NCBI GenBank assembly: GCA_018266295.1
Contig: JAFEAQ010000006.1
Span: 62,001 to 126,000, forward strand
Source: Bdellovibrionales bacterium
Lineage (GTDB): Bacteria; Bdellovibrionota; Bdellovibrionia; Bdellovibrionales; Bdellovibrionaceae
Length of the DNA: 64,000 bases
Reading direction: 5' to 3'
Positions 63,430 to 64,000 of the stretch are shown in pieces. Made by a program: the position numbers and the translations under genes. Each line of letters begins with the position of its first letter. Position 1 is the first letter of the stretch. The notes beneath the pieces were generated by a model. That model made no database searches, had not been told where the DNA came from, and worked only from the letters and a program-made list of their open reading frames with translations.

Positions 63430-64000
63430 ATGAAAAAGCTGAAGCTGACTCCATTGCGCTTTGTTTTGTTATTAGGTGTGTTCCACCTGATCGGCGCCTC
63501 TCTGTCTTTTGCCGCAAGTCCGCTGGAAGCTTCTTGGCGCATGGCCCTTTCGGGCGTCGATGCGCAGGATTCGCAGTCCTCCAGCAAATACGTAGGCGTG
63601 GGCCTTGAGGCTCGCTCAAAATACCACCTGCTTCCCGACCTCTACTTCGCTTTAGATCCATTGATTCGTTTTGAAAACGGCAGCTATCAAACCATCGACG
63701 GCACTCGCAAAAATGAAAGCGGTCTTTACTTGAAAGAGGCCGCTGCCCACTGGCAGTTCCTGCAGGGTTCAGATCTTTCTGCGGGCGCACTGAATCAGAC
63801 AAAAGTTCACTCAGAACTTCTTGTCGGCGATCAGGCCTTTCCGGCGGTTCGCGCCGATGTGCAGGTCTTTAAAATCGGCAATTTCCAGACGCTCGTCACA
63901 GCAGAACAAGCCATTCCAACCTCCAGCTCGCTGAGTACGAACACCACCGGTGTTGAGTCCACGCCGCGTTTTTTAAGTGCTTCACTGGCGCTGAACTACG
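63430..64000 (+). CDS. Exported protein, barrel-like, cut by window edge
   Basis: The first 190 residues run off the right end. Signal peptide (about 1-27, LSFAASP), then beta strands (SWRMALSGVDAQDSQ, YFALDPLIRFENGSYQ, AAHWQFLQGSDLSAGALNQ, FKIGNFQTLVTAEQAI). AAGGA lies three bases upstream of ATG 63430. It follows the unknown barrel gene by 165 bases and is probably another outer-membrane protein; family unknown. Confidence 0.65.
   Translation, partial: MKKLKLTPLRFVLLLGVFHLIGASLSFAASPLEASWRMALSGVDAQDSQSSSKYVGVGLEARSKYHLLPDLYFALDPLIRFENGSYQTIDGTRKNESGLYLKEAAAHWQFLQGSDLSAGALNQTKVHSELLVGDQAFPAVRADVQVFKIGNFQTLVTAEQAIPTSSSLSTNTTGVESTPRFLSASLALNY

Noticed and set aside
1..64000. Search for tRNA, rRNA, CRISPR, insertion sequences and prophage
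   Set aside because: No TpsiC-arm signature, repeated spacers, transposase or phage structural genes were seen; the terminase-like gene stands alone.

Overview
The window (about 50% GC, densely coded on both strands) looks like chromosome of a Bdellovibrio-like predatory bacterium (Bdellovibrionota). This is inferred from two TIGR02147-type HTH regulators, many secreted or lipoprotein proteases and other exported proteins of unknown family, a deoxyhypusine-synthase-like protein and many outer-membrane barrels. No rRNA, tRNA, CRISPR array, insertion sequence or complete prophage was seen.

Region by region. 1-7000 (minus): uvrB-uvrC-murJ operon (murJ runs off the left edge) and a LolCDE/MacB-like ABC permease-ATPase pair. 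7000-13500: an OlsB-like acyltransferase on plus, then a minus operon gltX-cysS-two glycosyltransferases-membrane protein, preceded by carD with a clear terminator. 13600-19500: a secreted subtilase, recG, and divergently an HD-GYP c-di-GMP phosphodiesterase followed by a secreted cysteine-repeat protein. 19500-24050: two related TIGR02147 regulators (one shortened), an orphan terminase-small-subunit-like protein, a periplasmic solute-binding protein, a secreted FGE-sulfatase-domain protein, and a secreted protein translationally coupled to the second regulator. 24050-29430: fba-lysS-rhodanese lipoprotein (minus), then nfu and a MATE exporter (plus).

29430-34800 is a concentration of exported proteins: a likely ADP-ribosyltransferase, a protein with a DUF4105-like NCTT motif, a protein with a clan-CD-like His/Cys pair, a trypsin-like lipoprotein and two related cysteine-rich mini-proteins. 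34900-45900 mixes a deoxyhypusine-synthase-like enzyme, three lipoproteins, tcdA with a coupled 42-residue membrane protein, tatD, an unrecognised 352-residue protein, dedA, an rluA-type pseudouridine synthase, an outer-membrane protein, an endonuclease/phosphatase-fold lipoprotein and a second trypsin-like lipoprotein.

46200-51570 (plus) holds a four-gene module of c-type cytochromes, a small exported protein and a Tat-exported DUF1501-like protein, followed by a glutathione S-transferase. 58864-51820 (minus) is a tightly overlapped five-gene operon: porin-like barrel, EF-hand-rich lipoprotein, MFS transporter, second barrel, RlmL-like methyltransferase. 59000-64000 (plus) holds a heptosyltransferase, waaA (Kdo transferase), and two envelope proteins, the last cut by the window edge.

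The strongest candidates for undescribed biology are the secreted ADP-ribosyltransferase operon with its neighbouring exported enzymes, the cytochrome/Tat module with its unusual FNNCG lipobox-like motif, and the five-gene envelope operon. All family assignments are from reading motifs by eye; no database search was run.
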